Below are positions 55,152 through 64,000 of a stretch of DNA of 64,000 nt, in pieces. A model generated the notes under the pieces. The model searched no databases and was not told the DNA's origin. It saw only the letters and a list, made by a program, of their open reading frames with translations. Source of the DNA: Chryseobacterium sp. SC28 (GTDB lineage Bacteria; Bacteroidota; Bacteroidia; Flavobacteriales; Weeksellaceae); assembly GCF_003932955.1 (NCBI RefSeq), contig NZ_QOVY01000010.1, positions 34,697 to 98,696 of the forward strand, written 5' to 3'. Positions within the stretch are counted from its first letter, which is position 1. Every line of letters starts with the position of its first letter. Position numbers and translations under genes: made by a program.

Positions 55152-56042
55152 ATGAAGAAGGAAGATTACAATAGGATTTCCATAGAACACTTTGCCAGAC
55201 AGCTTCATTTAAATGTCATTGCAGAAACCAGTGATTTCGTTGTTTCAAAAAATCCGAATGTTTTGCAAGATCATTCGTTTGATTTTGATTATCCCCATAT
55301 TTTAGATGGAATTGCTATTGTGTTTTGTGTAAAAGGAACAGCCAAGGTCAAAATAAACCTGACCGAACGCGAGGTTTATGAGCATACACTCATTATTGCT
55401 GCGCACAACAGTATTATACAGATATTGGAAAAAAGTGAGGACTTGGAGGTCGAGTTTCTGTTTTTTACCTTTGATTTTATTTCCAACATCAGGCTGTCAA
55501 CCCAATTGGTTTATATCATCAAGGCAGTTGAAGAACAAAGTTGTCTGTACCTGGATCGAGAAATATTTGAGGATTTGCTGACGGTCCATCGGCTTATAGT
55601 CAATCAATATCAAAAGAATATTGCATACCGAGAAGATGTAATCAAGAATTTTCTGTATGCACTTATTTACCAGATATTGCAGCTTTACGCCACCGATATA
55701 GCAGAAACGGCAAAAGCCAAGAATAGGAAAGAGGATATCCATCTGCGCTTTATGACCTTGCTTTTTGAACACTACAAAACCAAACGCAGCGTAAAATTCT
55801 ATGCTGATGAATTGTACCTTACACCCAAATATTTTGCAAAAGTCATCAAAGAAACAAGTGGAAAATCTGTGCTGCAATGGATCGACGAAATGGTCATAAT
55901 GGCTGCTAAGGCAATGCTGAAAAGTTCGGAAATGACGGTTGCCCAGATCGCACTTCAGTTAGAATTTGCCAATGCTTCGTTCTTCGGTTCCTATTTCAAG
56001 AAAAGAGTAGGGATGACGCCTACGCAATATCGCGAAAAATAA
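55152..56042 (+). CDS. AraC-family transcriptional regulator
   Basis: A 296-residue AraC regulator. Residues 30-150 form a cupin-like sensor (DFDYPHILDGIAIVFCVKGTAKVKINL). The C-terminal HTH pair is KRSVKFYADELYLTPKYFAKVIKETSGKSVLQWIDEMVIMAAKAMLKSSEMTVAQIALQLEFANASFFGSYFKKRVGMTPTQYRE. The ATG at 55152 lies downstream of the -7 box. It diverges from the RND efflux operon with about 130 bp between, so it probably controls it. The inducer is unknown. Confidence 0.92.
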   Translation: MKKEDYNRISIEHFARQLHLNVIAETSDFVVSKNPNVLQDHSFDFDYPHILDGIAIVFCVKGTAKVKINLTEREVYEHTLIIAAHNSIIQILEKSEDLEVEFLFFTFDFISNIRLSTQLVYIIKAVEEQSCLYLDREIFEDLLTVHRLIVNQYQKNIAYREDVIKNFLYALIYQILQLYATDIAETAKAKNRKEDIHLRFMTLLFEHYKTKRSVKFYADELYLTPKYFAKVIKETSGKSVLQWIDEMVIMAAKAMLKSSEMTVAQIALQLEFANASFFGSYFKKRVGMTPTQYREK

Positions 56043-56130
56043 TGCGTGCGAAAACGAGTGACACGCCTAAGCATAACGCTTAACTGCTTTTTTTGATTAC
56101 ATTTCGCTGAGTTGTATCGATGGTTTTATA

Positions 56131-56168
56131 GCCGCAGATTATTATTCAAACGTCGCAGAAGCTGCGGC
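56131..56168. repeat. GCCGCAG / CTGCGGC inverted repeat
   Basis: GCCGCAG (56131-56137) and CTGCGGC (56162-56168) are exact inverted copies, and a nearby GTCGCAG can pair with the same arm. It lies between the AraC gene and the 3' end of the PPIase gene. It may be a degenerate REP element or part of a terminator; no T-run follows. Confidence 0.35.
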
Positions 56169-56249
56169 AAAATCTCTAATGAAGAAATCATAAAGAAGCT
56201 TTTACCGCAGCATCACGACGAAGTTTATCTTCGGTTTTATTTTACCATA

Positions 56250-57347
56250 TTATTTTTCAATCTTCACCAGCTCTACGTCGAAAACCAACCAGGCATTGGG
56301 CGGAATTACGCCGCCGGCTCCTCTTTCGCCGTAAGCTAAAGCTGGAGGAATGAGCAAAGTAGCCGCTTCACCTTCTTTCAAAAGTAAAATGCCCTCGTCC
56401 CAACCTTTGATTACTTGGCCAACGCCAACCGGAAAATCAATTGGCGCGTTTCTTTTAAAGGAATTGTCGAACTCTTCTCCATTAATCAGTTTTCCTGCGT
56501 AATGAACAGCCACAGTCTGGCCGGGCGTTGGATTGGCGCCAGAACTTGTCTTGGTAATTTTGTAGAACAATCCGGATGGTGTAGATTGCATTCCGGCTTT
56601 CATTTCGTTCACCAATTTTTCTTGGTTTGCAGCAAATTCGGCCAGTTTTTTGGCCTTCTCAGCTTCCGCTTTGGCAAGGTATGTTTTATTCCTTTCTTCG
56701 ATTTTGCCTTTGCCTTCGGCGAATATTTTCGCAGCGTCGTAATGCTTGTAGGCATCGCCTTTGCCGAAGATGGCCACTTTTGTCAAAACAACATCGGTTT
56801 TTGGTTTGTCTTGAGGTCCTTTTTCTACGTTGGCGATAGAATCGATTACCGCATCCCCTTTCACCACTTTTCCGAAGATGGTATGTTTACCGTCGAGCCA
56901 CGGAGTGGCAATTTCTGTAATAAAGAACTGCGAGCCGTTGGTATTCGGTCCAGAATTCGCCATCGATAAAATCCCTTTTCCCGTATGTTTCAGATCGTTC
57001 TTTTCATCAGCAAATTTATATCCGGGATCCCCCATTCCTGTACCTGTTGGGTCGCCTCCTTGGATCATAAAATCCTTGATGACTCTGTGGAAAATCGTGC
57101 CGTCGTAGAAAGGCTCACCTTTTTTCTTGGCTTTGTTTTCAATTTTTCCTTCTGCTAGCCCCACAAAATTAGCTACTGTGACGGGAGATTTCTCATCTTC
57201 GAATTTTACCAGAATTTCGCCTTTGCTGGTTACGAAATTTCCGTAGAGTCCGTCGGGCAGACTTTTATAAACTTCTTTGTCTATTTCCAATGTTTTACAA
57301 TTTAATAAAGTTAATAATGTTATAGAAAATGCTAAAATTTTTTTCAT
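56250..57347 (-). CDS. Dual-domain peptidyl-prolyl isomerase: cyclophilin fused to FKBP
   Basis: A 365-residue lipoprotein (MKKILAFSITLLTLLNCKTLE, lipobox LLNC) with two different immunophilin folds. Residues 35-190 are a cyclophilin: FHRVIKDFMIQGGDPTGTGMGDPGYKF, NGSQFFITEIATPWLDGKHTIFGKV. A charged Ala/Lys/Glu helix (about 215-250) links to the FKBP domain (255-365): HYAGKLINGEEFDNSFKRNAPIDFPVGVGQVIKGWDEGI and LAYGERGAGGVIPPNAWLVFDVEL. It should fold envelope proteins in the periplasm. Such cyclophilin-FKBP chimeras have been described in Flavobacteria. Confidence 0.94.
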   Translation of the reverse strand: MKKILAFSITLLTLLNCKTLEIDKEVYKSLPDGLYGNFVTSKGEILVKFEDEKSPVTVANFVGLAEGKIENKAKKKGEPFYDGTIFHRVIKDFMIQGGDPTGTGMGDPGYKFADEKNDLKHTGKGILSMANSGPNTNGSQFFITEIATPWLDGKHTIFGKVVKGDAVIDSIANVEKGPQDKPKTDVVLTKVAIFGKGDAYKHYDAAKIFAEGKGKIEERNKTYLAKAEAEKAKKLAEFAANQEKLVNEMKAGMQSTPSGLFYKITKTSSGANPTPGQTVAVHYAGKLINGEEFDNSFKRNAPIDFPVGVGQVIKGWDEGILLLKEGEAATLLIPPALAYGERGAGGVIPPNAWLVFDVELVKIEK

Positions 57348-57367
57348 AGTATTCAGTACTCGTTGAT

Positions 57368-57880
57368 TTATAATACTTTTACTTTTATGATCAGCGGCAT
57401 ATCGTTGCTGATTTTTTTGCCGTCGCCATAGGTGCCATAAGCTAAGACCGACGGCACGAGAATCTCGGCTTCTTGCCCTTTTCGCAAATATCGGATCACA
57501 TCTTCTACGGCATCCATCTCCTTGAAGTGTCCGAATTCTACATTATCGTTCCCAAGAGGATTTTGATATAATTTAGTTCGGTCAAAATCGTAAATATCAT
57601 ATTGGTAAGACACTTTGTCACCATTGTTTTTGCGAGGCAACTTGTCCAAATCCGCGATGTTGACCCAATAGTTCATCCCCATCGGATAGTATTTTACATC
57701 TTGCGACTTCATCCAATCTTGAATTTGTGTCCGTTCCAATGTATTGAGATTTTTGGTTCTGTTTTTGGAAATTTCCAGGTCGCTGTCTGTCATAAATTGA
57801 TCTGTATCGGGCTGTGTTGGGCTATGCTGAGCACAAGCGGTCGCCAGAGCCAATGAGCAAGTAAAAATTAATCTTTTCAT
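57368..57880 (-). CDS. gldI: GldI-like gliding-motility peptidyl-prolyl isomerase lipoprotein
   Basis: A 170-residue FKBP-type lipoprotein (MKRLIFTCSLALATACAQHS, lipobox ATAC). Residues 80-170 hold a shortened FKBP domain (VSYQYDIYDFDRTKLYQNPLG...GQEAEILVPSVLAYGTYGDGKKISNDMPLIIKVKVL). The N-terminal part (QIQDWMKSQDVKYYPMGMNYWVNI) matches GldI proteins of Flavobacteriia, which help stabilise the gliding/type IX secretion machinery. It lies 20 bp upstream of the cyclophilin-FKBP gene in the same orientation, a natural two-gene chaperone unit. A TAGTTTTG box is at 57930-57937. Confidence 0.87.
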   Translation of the reverse strand: MKRLIFTCSLALATACAQHSPTQPDTDQFMTDSDLEISKNRTKNLNTLERTQIQDWMKSQDVKYYPMGMNYWVNIADLDKLPRKNNGDKVSYQYDIYDFDRTKLYQNPLGNDNVEFGHFKEMDAVEDVIRYLRKGQEAEILVPSVLAYGTYGDGKKISNDMPLIIKVKVL

Positions 57881-57929
57881 ATTTTTTAAAATTTTGAATA
57901 AATGAGATATTATTCAAAAAAAACTTTTG

Positions 57930-57937
57930 CAAAACTA
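57930..57937 (-). promoter_or_regulatory. -7 box (TAGTTTTG) of gldI
   Basis: It matches TAnnTTTG on the minus strand, 49 nt before the gldI ATG. Confidence 0.45.
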
Positions 57938-57970
57938 AGAATTTTCATAGAATTAATTGCATTCAAAATA

Positions 57971-57999
57971 AAAACCGGAAGATAAATTTCCGGTTTTTG
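57971..57999. terminator. Intrinsic terminator after ilvE
   Basis: AAAAACCGGAA and TTCCGGTTTTT are perfect inverted arms with a 6-7 nt loop. It is 27 bp from the ilvE stop and rich in T on the minus strand. Confidence 0.85.
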
Positions 58000-58026
58000 C
58001 TTTTCAATTTTACTATTTATGCAATT

Positions 58027-59097
58027 CTATAAGCTATAAACATTTTCTTCTACCAAGACCCGCCATCCGAAAGGATCTTCGGCTTTATTGGTCTGGATAT
58101 TCACCAGATCATTCTTCAGAAGAGCCGCAAAACTCTCTTCATCCGAAAGACGCGGCAAATCCAAATGTTCTGCACCATAACCTAAACCCGCGAAAATGCT
58201 TGTGACGACGGCTGTGCCAACGCCCCAAACTTCTTTCAGCGTACCAATTCTTTGAGCATCGATCACGTCTGCCACTTTAATATCGCCAACCACAACCTCG
58301 ATACCTCGTCTTTCAGCAAGTTTTATAAAGCTGTCTCGCGTAACGCCGTCCAAGATTTTTTCCGAAGTTTTCGGCGTATAAATCGTGTCGTTTATTCTCA
58401 CAAAAACATTCATCGTACCGCTTTCTTCGAAATATTGGTGCGTGCAGTCGTCTGTCCAGATGATTTGATCATAGCCTTCTTCGATGGCCAATTTCGTGGG
58501 ATAGAACGAAGCTGCGTAATTTCCGGCAGCTTTCGCGGCACCCACTCCGCCGTTTGCGGCTCTTGAGTAATGATCGGAAATTTTTACGGAAACAGGAGCC
58601 GTGTAGTAACTGTTGGCCGGCGTCGCCACAATGGCAAACATAAATTTGTTTGCGATTCTTGCTTTCAGCGCCTCTTCGGTTGCGAACAGAACCGGTCTTA
58701 TGTAGAGCGACATTCCTTCTCCTTGCGGTATCCAGTCTCTGTCGATATCTACCAATGCCTTTAGCCCATCCATAAACATTTCTCTGGAAATCTCGGGAAT
58801 TGCTAATCTTTTTGCGGATTTGTTAATCCTTTCAAAATTCTTTTCAGGCCGGAAAAGGAATACCTGACCATCATTGTCCTTATATGCCTTCATGCCCTCA
58901 AAGCACGCTTGTCCGTAATTGACCCCCATCATCGCTGGGGTAAAACCGATGGGACCATACGGAATCAAGCGAAGATCCCCCCATTTCCCGTTCTCATATT
59001 CGCAAATGACCATATGATCTATGAAAGTAGTGCCAAATGTAAAATTTTGCGGATCGAAGGTGGAAATTCTAGGGTTGGTAGATTTTTGAATTATCAT
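58027..59097 (-). CDS. ilvE: Branched-chain amino acid aminotransferase
   Basis: A 356-residue class-IV PLP aminotransferase of the long IlvE type. The PLP lysine is in GVGAAKAAGNYAASFYPTKLA and the family segment YFEESGTMNVFVRI is complete. NYGQACFEGMKAYKDNDG and LYIRPVLFATEE complete the substrate pocket. It interconverts Leu/Ile/Val and their 2-oxo acids with glutamate. It is monocistronic, divergent from mnmD. Confidence 0.96.
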   Translation of the reverse strand: MIIQKSTNPRISTFDPQNFTFGTTFIDHMVICEYENGKWGDLRLIPYGPIGFTPAMMGVNYGQACFEGMKAYKDNDGQVFLFRPEKNFERINKSAKRLAIPEISREMFMDGLKALVDIDRDWIPQGEGMSLYIRPVLFATEEALKARIANKFMFAIVATPANSYYTAPVSVKISDHYSRAANGGVGAAKAAGNYAASFYPTKLAIEEGYDQIIWTDDCTHQYFEESGTMNVFVRINDTIYTPKTSEKILDGVTRDSFIKLAERRGIEVVVGDIKVADVIDAQRIGTLKEVWGVGTAVVTSIFAGLGYGAEHLDLPRLSDEESFAALLKNDLVNIQTNKAEDPFGWRVLVEENVYSL

Positions 59098-59122
59098 TTT
59101 TAAAATTTTAATTGAGGTATTA

Positions 59123-59130
59123 CAAATATA
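59123..59130 (-). promoter_or_regulatory. -7 box (TATATTTG) of ilvE
   Basis: It matches TAnnTTTG on the minus strand, 25 nt before the ilvE ATG. A TTTTG about 18 nt upstream is a plausible -33. Confidence 0.6.
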
Positions 59131-59160
59131 TAATAATTATTTAATAATCAAAATATAGTT

Positions 59161-59168
59161 TAAATTTG
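59161..59168 (+). promoter_or_regulatory. -7 box (TAAATTTG) of mnmD
   Basis: It matches TAnnTTTG and is followed after 12 nt by the TTG start of mnmD. Confidence 0.5.
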
Positions 59169-59180
59169 TGAAAAAATATT

Positions 59181-59855
59181 TTGGAAAGGAAATTAATCAC
59201 CACCAATGATGGTAGTAAGACATTATTAATCAATGATTTATCAGAAACTTACCATTCGACTCACGGGGCATTGCAAGAAGCAAAACATGTCTTTATTAAG
59301 AATGGATTTAATTTGATTCAAGATTGCGAAATTAATATTTTAGAACTCGGTTTTGGAACAGGTCTTAATGTTTTGGTAACAATTGATGAATATTTGCGAA
59401 ATATTAATAATCGAGAAATCAATTATTTTGGCGTCGAAAAATATCCGATTTTTTCTCACGAAGCAGCAGAATTATGCTATGCAGAATTATTTTCGAATGA
59501 TGTCGTGAAAGAGTTGGCTGTAAAAATCCACGAACTTCCTTGGGAAATGGCCGAAAAATTGAGCCCTGATTTTTCTCTGACCAAATTAAAAAAAGATTTT
59601 TTCGATCTAAAATTCACCGCACTGCCACCTATTGATCTGGTATATTTCGACTGCTTTGGTGCGCGAGTCCAGCCCAATCTTTGGGAAACGGAATTGCTCG
59701 AGATCGTCGCTTCAAAAATGAGATCAGGAGCACTGCTAACTACTTACTCCTCAAAAGGAAGCGTCCGAAGAAACCTGATGAGCCTAGGCTTCGATGTGGA
59801 AAAAAAACAGGGTCCTCCCGGAAAAAGAGAAATGATAAATGCTTGGAAAAAATAA
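59181..59855 (+). CDS. mnmD: tRNA 5-methylaminomethyl-2-thiouridine methyltransferase, MnmD type, TTG start
   Basis: A 224-residue single-domain MnmD (methyltransferase half of MnmC) that finishes mnm5s2U34 in tRNA. The N-terminal RKLITTNDGSKTL and STHGALQEAKHVFIKNGF and the SAM motif ILELGFGTGLNVLV are typical. The start is TTG at 59181. No ATG or GTG in frame gives the conserved N-terminus, which begins right there. The TAAATTTG box is only 12 nt upstream, so the message has almost no leader. Confidence 0.92.
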   Translation: MERKLITTNDGSKTLLINDLSETYHSTHGALQEAKHVFIKNGFNLIQDCEINILELGFGTGLNVLVTIDEYLRNINNREINYFGVEKYPIFSHEAAELCYAELFSNDVVKELAVKIHELPWEMAEKLSPDFSLTKLKKDFFDLKFTALPPIDLVYFDCFGARVQPNLWETELLEIVASKMRSGALLTTYSSKGSVRRNLMSLGFDVEKKQGPPGKREMINAWKK

Positions 59856-59888
59856 TTTTCCATAATTTAGTCATTCCAAATCTCAATT

Positions 59889-60305
59889 ATGATAGATAAG
59901 ATTAACATTCGGGTATATGCCTTGTGCATCAAGGGTCACAAGATTCTTGCCTTGCACGAGGAATATGCAGGCGACTTCTTGATCAAATTGCCCGGAGGCG
60001 GTTTGGAATTTGGTGAAGGCACGTTGGAATGCCTGAAACGCGAATTCCGGGAAGAACTGAATCTCGAGATTAAAGTTATCGAGCATTTCTACACCCAAGA
60101 CGATTTTTTGGTGTCGCGATTTCGGGATAATGAGCAACTCCTGACCATCTACTATCTGGTGGAAATACTGAATGAAGAAGATCTACTGATTCTCGATCCT
60201 TGCATAGAAAAGACCGAATGGTTTTCTCTCGAGGGCGAAAATCCGTTCCCACTTCCGATAGACAGGCGTGTTTTTGAAATGGCAAAAGAGAAATTACTAA
60301 ATTAA
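59889..60305 (+). CDS. Nudix hydrolase
   Basis: A 138-residue Nudix protein with a complete Nudix box, GGGLEFGEGTLECLKREFREELNLE, near residues 37-61. It hydrolyses a nucleoside diphosphate-linked substrate; which one is not visible. It lies 33 bp after mnmD in the same orientation and may be co-transcribed. Confidence 0.93.
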   Translation: MIDKINIRVYALCIKGHKILALHEEYAGDFLIKLPGGGLEFGEGTLECLKREFREELNLEIKVIEHFYTQDDFLVSRFRDNEQLLTIYYLVEILNEEDLLILDPCIEKTEWFSLEGENPFPLPIDRRVFEMAKEKLLN

Positions 60306-60356
60306 TTTCTCGGCATTATCGGGCGTTTCAATGGGTTATTTTTACTTTTCCAAGAT

Positions 60357-61427
60357 CTACAGGTTCCATAGTAGATCTTCATATTTTTTCATAATAATAT
60401 CCTTAGAAAAACGAGATTTTATCGATGTTTTAATCTCATCTTTGTTATGATCTGTATGAACGGATTGCTGCACCTTTTCGGCAAAATTATCGTAATCTTC
60501 AATGTTGCAGATTTCACCATTAATCTGGTCTATAATAATTTCGTCTATACCGCCCGGGCAATGGTTTGCCAGAGCATAAACACCGCAAGCGCCTGCTTCC
60601 AGAAGCACATTGGGAAAACCCTCATATCTGGAACAAAGCACAAAGAGATCGGCGAATTTCAGATATTGGTAAGGATTGTTTTGCCTGCCGTGAAACAGGA
60701 CGTGCTCCAGTCCCAGCAATTCTTTCATCTGCCCAAGCATTTCCCTATCTTTCCCGTCGCCCAAAATATGTACCAAAATATTCTCATTCGCAAGCCTTGA
60801 AAATACTTTTAGAAGATTGTCGAATCCTTTTCTGGGAGACAAGTTTCCGATGGCGACAACATGTTTGTATTGCGGCAAGAAATCCGGAGGCCTTTCCGAG
60901 GTTGCCAACTTTTCCTCGATAAAATCTATATCCACCGGATTATTAATCTTGACCAATTTCGCATTCTTAATTCCAAAATTATCAACCAAATCCCGCTGCA
61001 TATCATTGCTTTGCGCGATAATTTTGTCATAATTATTATAAAAATTGTAAAAAAACTTGATTTCTTTTCTTGTCACGTGCTGCGAGACTACGTTCGTCTC
61101 TCGTGCGACGAATTTTGTCTTCGGGAAAAGCTTGATAAACATCGATAAATAAGCATTCACTTCCCCAAATCCCGAAAATACGATATCGGGTTTCCGCCTT
61201 TTGATTTGCAGAAGAATTGGCTTTATTGAATGCCGAATTCTGGGCGTTTTCATATCGATAACTTCGACATCAGACTGCAAAAAATCCAAATAAGCACCTT
61301 CCTTTCTTAATAGCAAGAGAGCCGGTGAAAATTTGTCTCTGGGAAGATGATTCGCAATAGTTGTAATGATGCGTTCCGCACCGCCGGTTTCCAAATCGGG
61401 CAATATGAAAAGAATGGATTTTCTCAT
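60357..61427 (-). CDS. Glycosyltransferase family 4
   Basis: A 356-residue GT-B glycosyltransferase. The N-terminal PDLETGGAERIITTIANHL (acceptor domain), the VAIGNLSPRKGFDNLLKVF segment and the donor-binding motif CSRYEGFPNVLLEAGACGVYALA (GT4 E-x7-E region) are typical. It probably adds a sugar to a cell-surface polysaccharide or lipid. No other polysaccharide genes are nearby, so the acceptor is unknown. It is 91 bp downstream of recQ in the same orientation. Confidence 0.92.
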   Translation of the reverse strand: MRKSILFILPDLETGGAERIITTIANHLPRDKFSPALLLLRKEGAYLDFLQSDVEVIDMKTPRIRHSIKPILLQIKRRKPDIVFSGFGEVNAYLSMFIKLFPKTKFVARETNVVSQHVTRKEIKFFYNFYNNYDKIIAQSNDMQRDLVDNFGIKNAKLVKINNPVDIDFIEEKLATSERPPDFLPQYKHVVAIGNLSPRKGFDNLLKVFSRLANENILVHILGDGKDREMLGQMKELLGLEHVLFHGRQNNPYQYLKFADLFVLCSRYEGFPNVLLEAGACGVYALANHCPGGIDEIIIDQINGEICNIEDYDNFAEKVQQSVHTDHNKDEIKTSIKSRFSKDIIMKKYEDLLWNL

Positions 61428-61518
61428 TTTATAATAGTTCCGGGAAATCTTTGCGCGATTTTCAAAATAGCATCAACAAAATTGATTTTTTTTTTGCAAA
61501 TTCGTATTCTTATCAACA

Positions 61519-63729
61519 TTAATTTGCAACATCGCTGATGAATTTGATCCTCAAGATTCGCACTTCTTCATCCGTCAAGTCATCGCCGTACTCTGCGAGA
61601 AGCGTTTTCATGCTGTCGCTTTCGGAATTTTTCATGAAGTCCATAAATTCTTCTACGATGTCTTCGTCAAAATTTTCGTTGACGTAATAATCGATGTTCA
61701 ATTTGGTTCCCTGATAGATGATGCTTTCCATTTCGGAGAGCAGCTCGCCCATCGAGAGGTTTTTTGCCCGTGCGATATCTTCGAGATCGATCTTTTTATC
61801 GGTATTCTGAATGATGAAAACTTTGTGGCTGGATTTGTTGGCCACTTGTTTGATGACCGTATCCTGCATTCTTTCTATCTCGTTTTCTTCGACATATTTT
61901 TTGATAAATTCGGCAAAGTCTTTGCCATATTTTCTGGCCTTGCCTTCGCCAACGCCATAGATTTTTGCGATTTCTTCCACAGAAATGGGATATTGCACCG
62001 TCATATCTTCCAAGCTTGGATCCATGAAGACCGTGTACGGCGGGATTCCGTGTTTTTTTGCCACCGTTTTTCTAAGTTCTTTCAATTGGGCAAATAGAGC
62101 CTCATCCAGCCCGGCGCCCGCTTGAATTTGGATTTGCTCATTATCTGCTTTTACTTTGGATTGTGCGAGGTCATATTCTCTGTCTTCTGCGATCAGGAAG
62201 CTGTGTGGGGATGTCCCGTCGATCATTTCCTGCCCTTTTTCCGAAATTTTGAGAACGCCGTATGTTTCTATATCTTTTCTGAGATAATCCTGCACGGTGG
62301 CTTGCCTGATGATTGTTTTCCAATAGTTGTCCGTTTCCGATTTTCCGAAGCCGAAATATTTCGTTTGTTCCAGTTTGTAGGATTTGGTAACGGCAGATTC
62401 TTTTCCGGTAATTAAGGAAATCAAATCTTTGGTTTTGAATTTTTCACCCAGCTCTTTGATCATTTCAAGAACTTTTTTCAGATCTTTGGTCGCATCTTTC
62501 AAAGCTGGCGGATTTTGAGAATTGTCGCACATCAAAGCACCCTCTCCGTTGACGGGATCAAATTTTTCTCCAAAATAATAAAGCAAATATTGCCTTCTGC
62601 TCATCGATGTTTCGGCATAGCCTACGACTTCATTCAGAAGCTGCAGTCCGATTTCTCTTTCGGAAACAGGTTTCTGGGCGAGGAATTTTTCGAGTTTTTC
62701 AATATCTTTCGGATCGTAAAAAGCCAGGCAATAGCCTTCTCCGCCGTCTCTTCCGGCGCGGCCGGTTTCTTGGTAATAGCTTTCCAAAGACTTCGGAATA
62801 TCGTAATGAATCACGAATCGCACATCGGGTTTGTCAATACCCATTCCAAAAGCGATGGTCGCCACAATCACATCCGCTTCTTCCATCAGGAATTTATCTT
62901 GGTGCAGCACTCTGGTTTTCTGATCCAGACCGGCATGATAAGGCAAAGCATTAATCCCGTTGACCTGCAAAAGCTGCGAAAACTCTTCCACTTTTCTTCG
63001 GCTGAGGCAATAGACGATGCCAGATTTCCCCTTGTGCTGATGAATAAATCTCACGATTTCTTTGTCCACGTTTACCTTCGGGCGAACCTCGTAGAATAAA
63101 TTGGGTCGGTTGAAACTTTCCTTGAAAACCAAGGCATTATTCATCCCCAAGGTTTTCTGGATGTCGTCTTGTACTTTCGGGGTTGCGGTGGCGGTAAGCG
63201 CAATCACAGGCACATCAGCTATTTTATCGATGATGCCTTTGAGGTTGCGGTATTCCGGGCGGAAATCGTGTCCCCATTCCGAGATGCAATGCGCCTCATC
63301 TATGGCCACGAACGATATTTTGATGTCTTTCAAGAACTCTACATATTCTTCTTTGATGAGGGATTCCGGCGCCACATAGAGCAGTTTGGTTTTGCCGGTG
63401 GTGATGTCTTCCATCACTTGTTTGGTTTGCGTTTTATTCAATGACGAATTGAGGACGTGTGCCACACCTTCGTCCGAAGAGAGCCCGTTTACGGCATCGA
63501 CTTGATTTTTCATCAGGGCAATGAGAGGAGAAACCACGATGGCGGTGCCGTCCGAAATCAATGCGGGGAGTTGGTAACAGAGCGATTTCCCGCCGCCGGT
63601 GGGCATCAGCACAAATATATCTTTGCCGTTCAAAAGTTCGGTGATGATCTGCTCTTGCTGACCTTTAAATTTAGAAAATCCAAAATATTTTTTAAGTTCT
63701 GCGGATAAGTTGATGTCTTTTGTGTTCAT
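61519..63729 (-). CDS. recQ: ATP-dependent DNA helicase RecQ
   Basis: A 736-residue RecQ helicase (3'-5'). Walker A is [17 protein letters not shown] near residue 40 and the DEAH box is [20 protein letters not shown]. Helicase motifs [56 protein letters not shown] follow. The zinc/winged-helix RQC domain (near 380-510) and an HRDC domain (about 540-620: [24 protein letters not shown]) come next. About 100 acidic residues at the C-terminus are typical of Bacteroidota RecQ. It works in recombinational repair and replication fork recovery. Confidence 0.97.
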   Translation of the reverse strand: MNTKDINLSAELKKYFGFSKFKGQQEQIITELLNGKDIFVLMPTGGGKSLCYQLPALISDGTAIVVSPLIALMKNQVDAVNGLSSDEGVAHVLNSSLNKTQTKQVMEDITTGKTKLLYVAPESLIKEEYVEFLKDIKISFVAIDEAHCISEWGHDFRPEYRNLKGIIDKIADVPVIALTATATPKVQDDIQKTLGMNNALVFKESFNRPNLFYEVRPKVNVDKEIVRFIHQHKGKSGIVYCLSRRKVEEFSQLLQVNGINALPYHAGLDQKTRVLHQDKFLMEEADVIVATIAFGMGIDKPDVRFVIHYDIPKSLESYYQETGRAGRDGGEGYCLAFYDPKDIEKLEKFLAQKPVSEREIGLQLLNEVVGYAETSMSRRQYLLYYFGEKFDPVNGEGALMCDNSQNPPALKDATKDLKKVLEMIKELGEKFKTKDLISLITGKESAVTKSYKLEQTKYFGFGKSETDNYWKTIIRQATVQDYLRKDIETYGVLKISEKGQEMIDGTSPHSFLIAEDREYDLAQSKVKADNEQIQIQAGAGLDEALFAQLKELRKTVAKKHGIPPYTVFMDPSLEDMTVQYPISVEEIAKIYGVGEGKARKYGKDFAEFIKKYVEENEIERMQDTVIKQVANKSSHKVFIIQNTDKKIDLEDIARAKNLSMGELLSEMESIIYQGTKLNIDYYVNENFDEDIVEEFMDFMKNSESDSMKTLLAEYGDDLTDEEVRILRIKFISDVAN

Positions 63730-63922
63730 CCTTTAATATTGTTTGCTAAATTTGCATTTTATTGAAGGTTATACAAATTAGAACCTTTAAAAATTATTAC
63801 ATTTTTGTCGGATAATAATGAAGCGAACTTCATTCTCGATTTCAAATTATTGAAGTGAAGATACAAAATTAATATTATTAAAAAAAATCACTGTTGTCCG
63901 ATAAAAACCAGATAAAAAAAGA

Positions 63923-63952
63923 AGCCAAATTAATGGCTTCTAAAAACTTATC
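63923..63952 (-). terminator. Hairpin with poly-A upstream (minus-strand terminator candidate)
   Basis: AGAAGCCA and TGGCTTCT are perfect arms with loop aattaa. A T-run follows on the minus strand (A-run at 63916-63922). No minus-strand gene is seen within the window to the right, so it may end one that lies outside. Confidence 0.5.
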
Positions 63953-63982
63953 GTAATTTTGAGTTGCAAAAATCAAATAACG

Positions 63983-64000
63983 ATGAGCAAAAGTACATAT
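63983..64000 (+). CDS. Possible start of a gene continuing beyond the window
   Basis: ATG at 63983 begins MSKSTY and the window ends six codons later. I cannot identify a product. Confidence 0.2.

Overview
The window looks like a chromosomal segment of a Flavobacteriia member, most likely Weeksellaceae (Chryseobacterium/Kaistella-like). This is inferred from protein character, a gliding-motility lipoprotein (GldI type), monomeric isocitrate dehydrogenase, many Bacteroidota-style lipoproteins, the absence of Shine-Dalgarno sites and recurrent TAnnTTTG promoter -7 boxes. No rRNA, tRNA or CRISPR array was found.

Layout. 1-8.7 kb: the 3' part of a long-chain acyl-CoA ligase, gcvP, dgt, lipB, a ChaN-like protein, a secreted peptide-deformylase-like protein whose metal-ligand Cys is replaced by Asp, and a small membrane protein. 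8.7-17.3 kb: a complete trp operon on the minus strand (trpE-G-D-C-F-B-A). It has a recognisable promoter, a leader peptide with three consecutive Trp codons, and a terminator/antiterminator pair, so it appears to be attenuated. The operon is invaded by two S23/IVP-type four-helix-bundle genes and by an IS200/RAYT-like transposase with a REP-like 74-bp array. 17.3-21 kb: thioesterase, an ArsC/Spx-like protein, a frameshifted DUF763 gene and an AT-rich HExxH protein that may be a Lit/M48-like peptidase. 21-27.8 kb: a fatty-acid beta-oxidation operon (MarR regulator, multifunctional FadB/FadN-like enzyme, thiolase, acyl-CoA dehydrogenase) carrying two further S23-type genes. A 24-bp perfect palindrome lies in its promoter. 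27.9-37.8 kb: FecCD/FecE-type ABC genes, TlpA-like lipoprotein, PaaE-like reductase, DUF218, udk, FtsB/DivIC-like, mutA-like, DinB, RluB-like, alpha/beta hydrolase. 37.9-48.7 kb: a large MG2/plug protein, icd, tpx, acyl-CoA reductase, ferredoxin, serC, serA, DUF1015. 48.7-56 kb: an RND efflux operon with an embedded patatin gene, divergent from an AraC regulator. 56-64 kb: a cyclophilin-FKBP fusion, a GldI-like PPIase, ilvE, mnmD, a Nudix protein, a glycosyltransferase and recQ.

Most striking observation. All four S23-type genes lie between genes of biosynthetic or catabolic operons, co-oriented with them, and each is bracketed by inverted arms built on a strict 7-bp period. The heptamer sequence differs from element to element. 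The same heptamer family also occurs inside trpF (encoding in-frame linker peptides), in the 5' end of trpG (an N-terminal extension) and at the trpC/trpF junction without a gene. This resembles the stem-flanked intervening sequences of 23S rRNA, transplanted into mRNA operons, and may be an undescribed class of mobile element.
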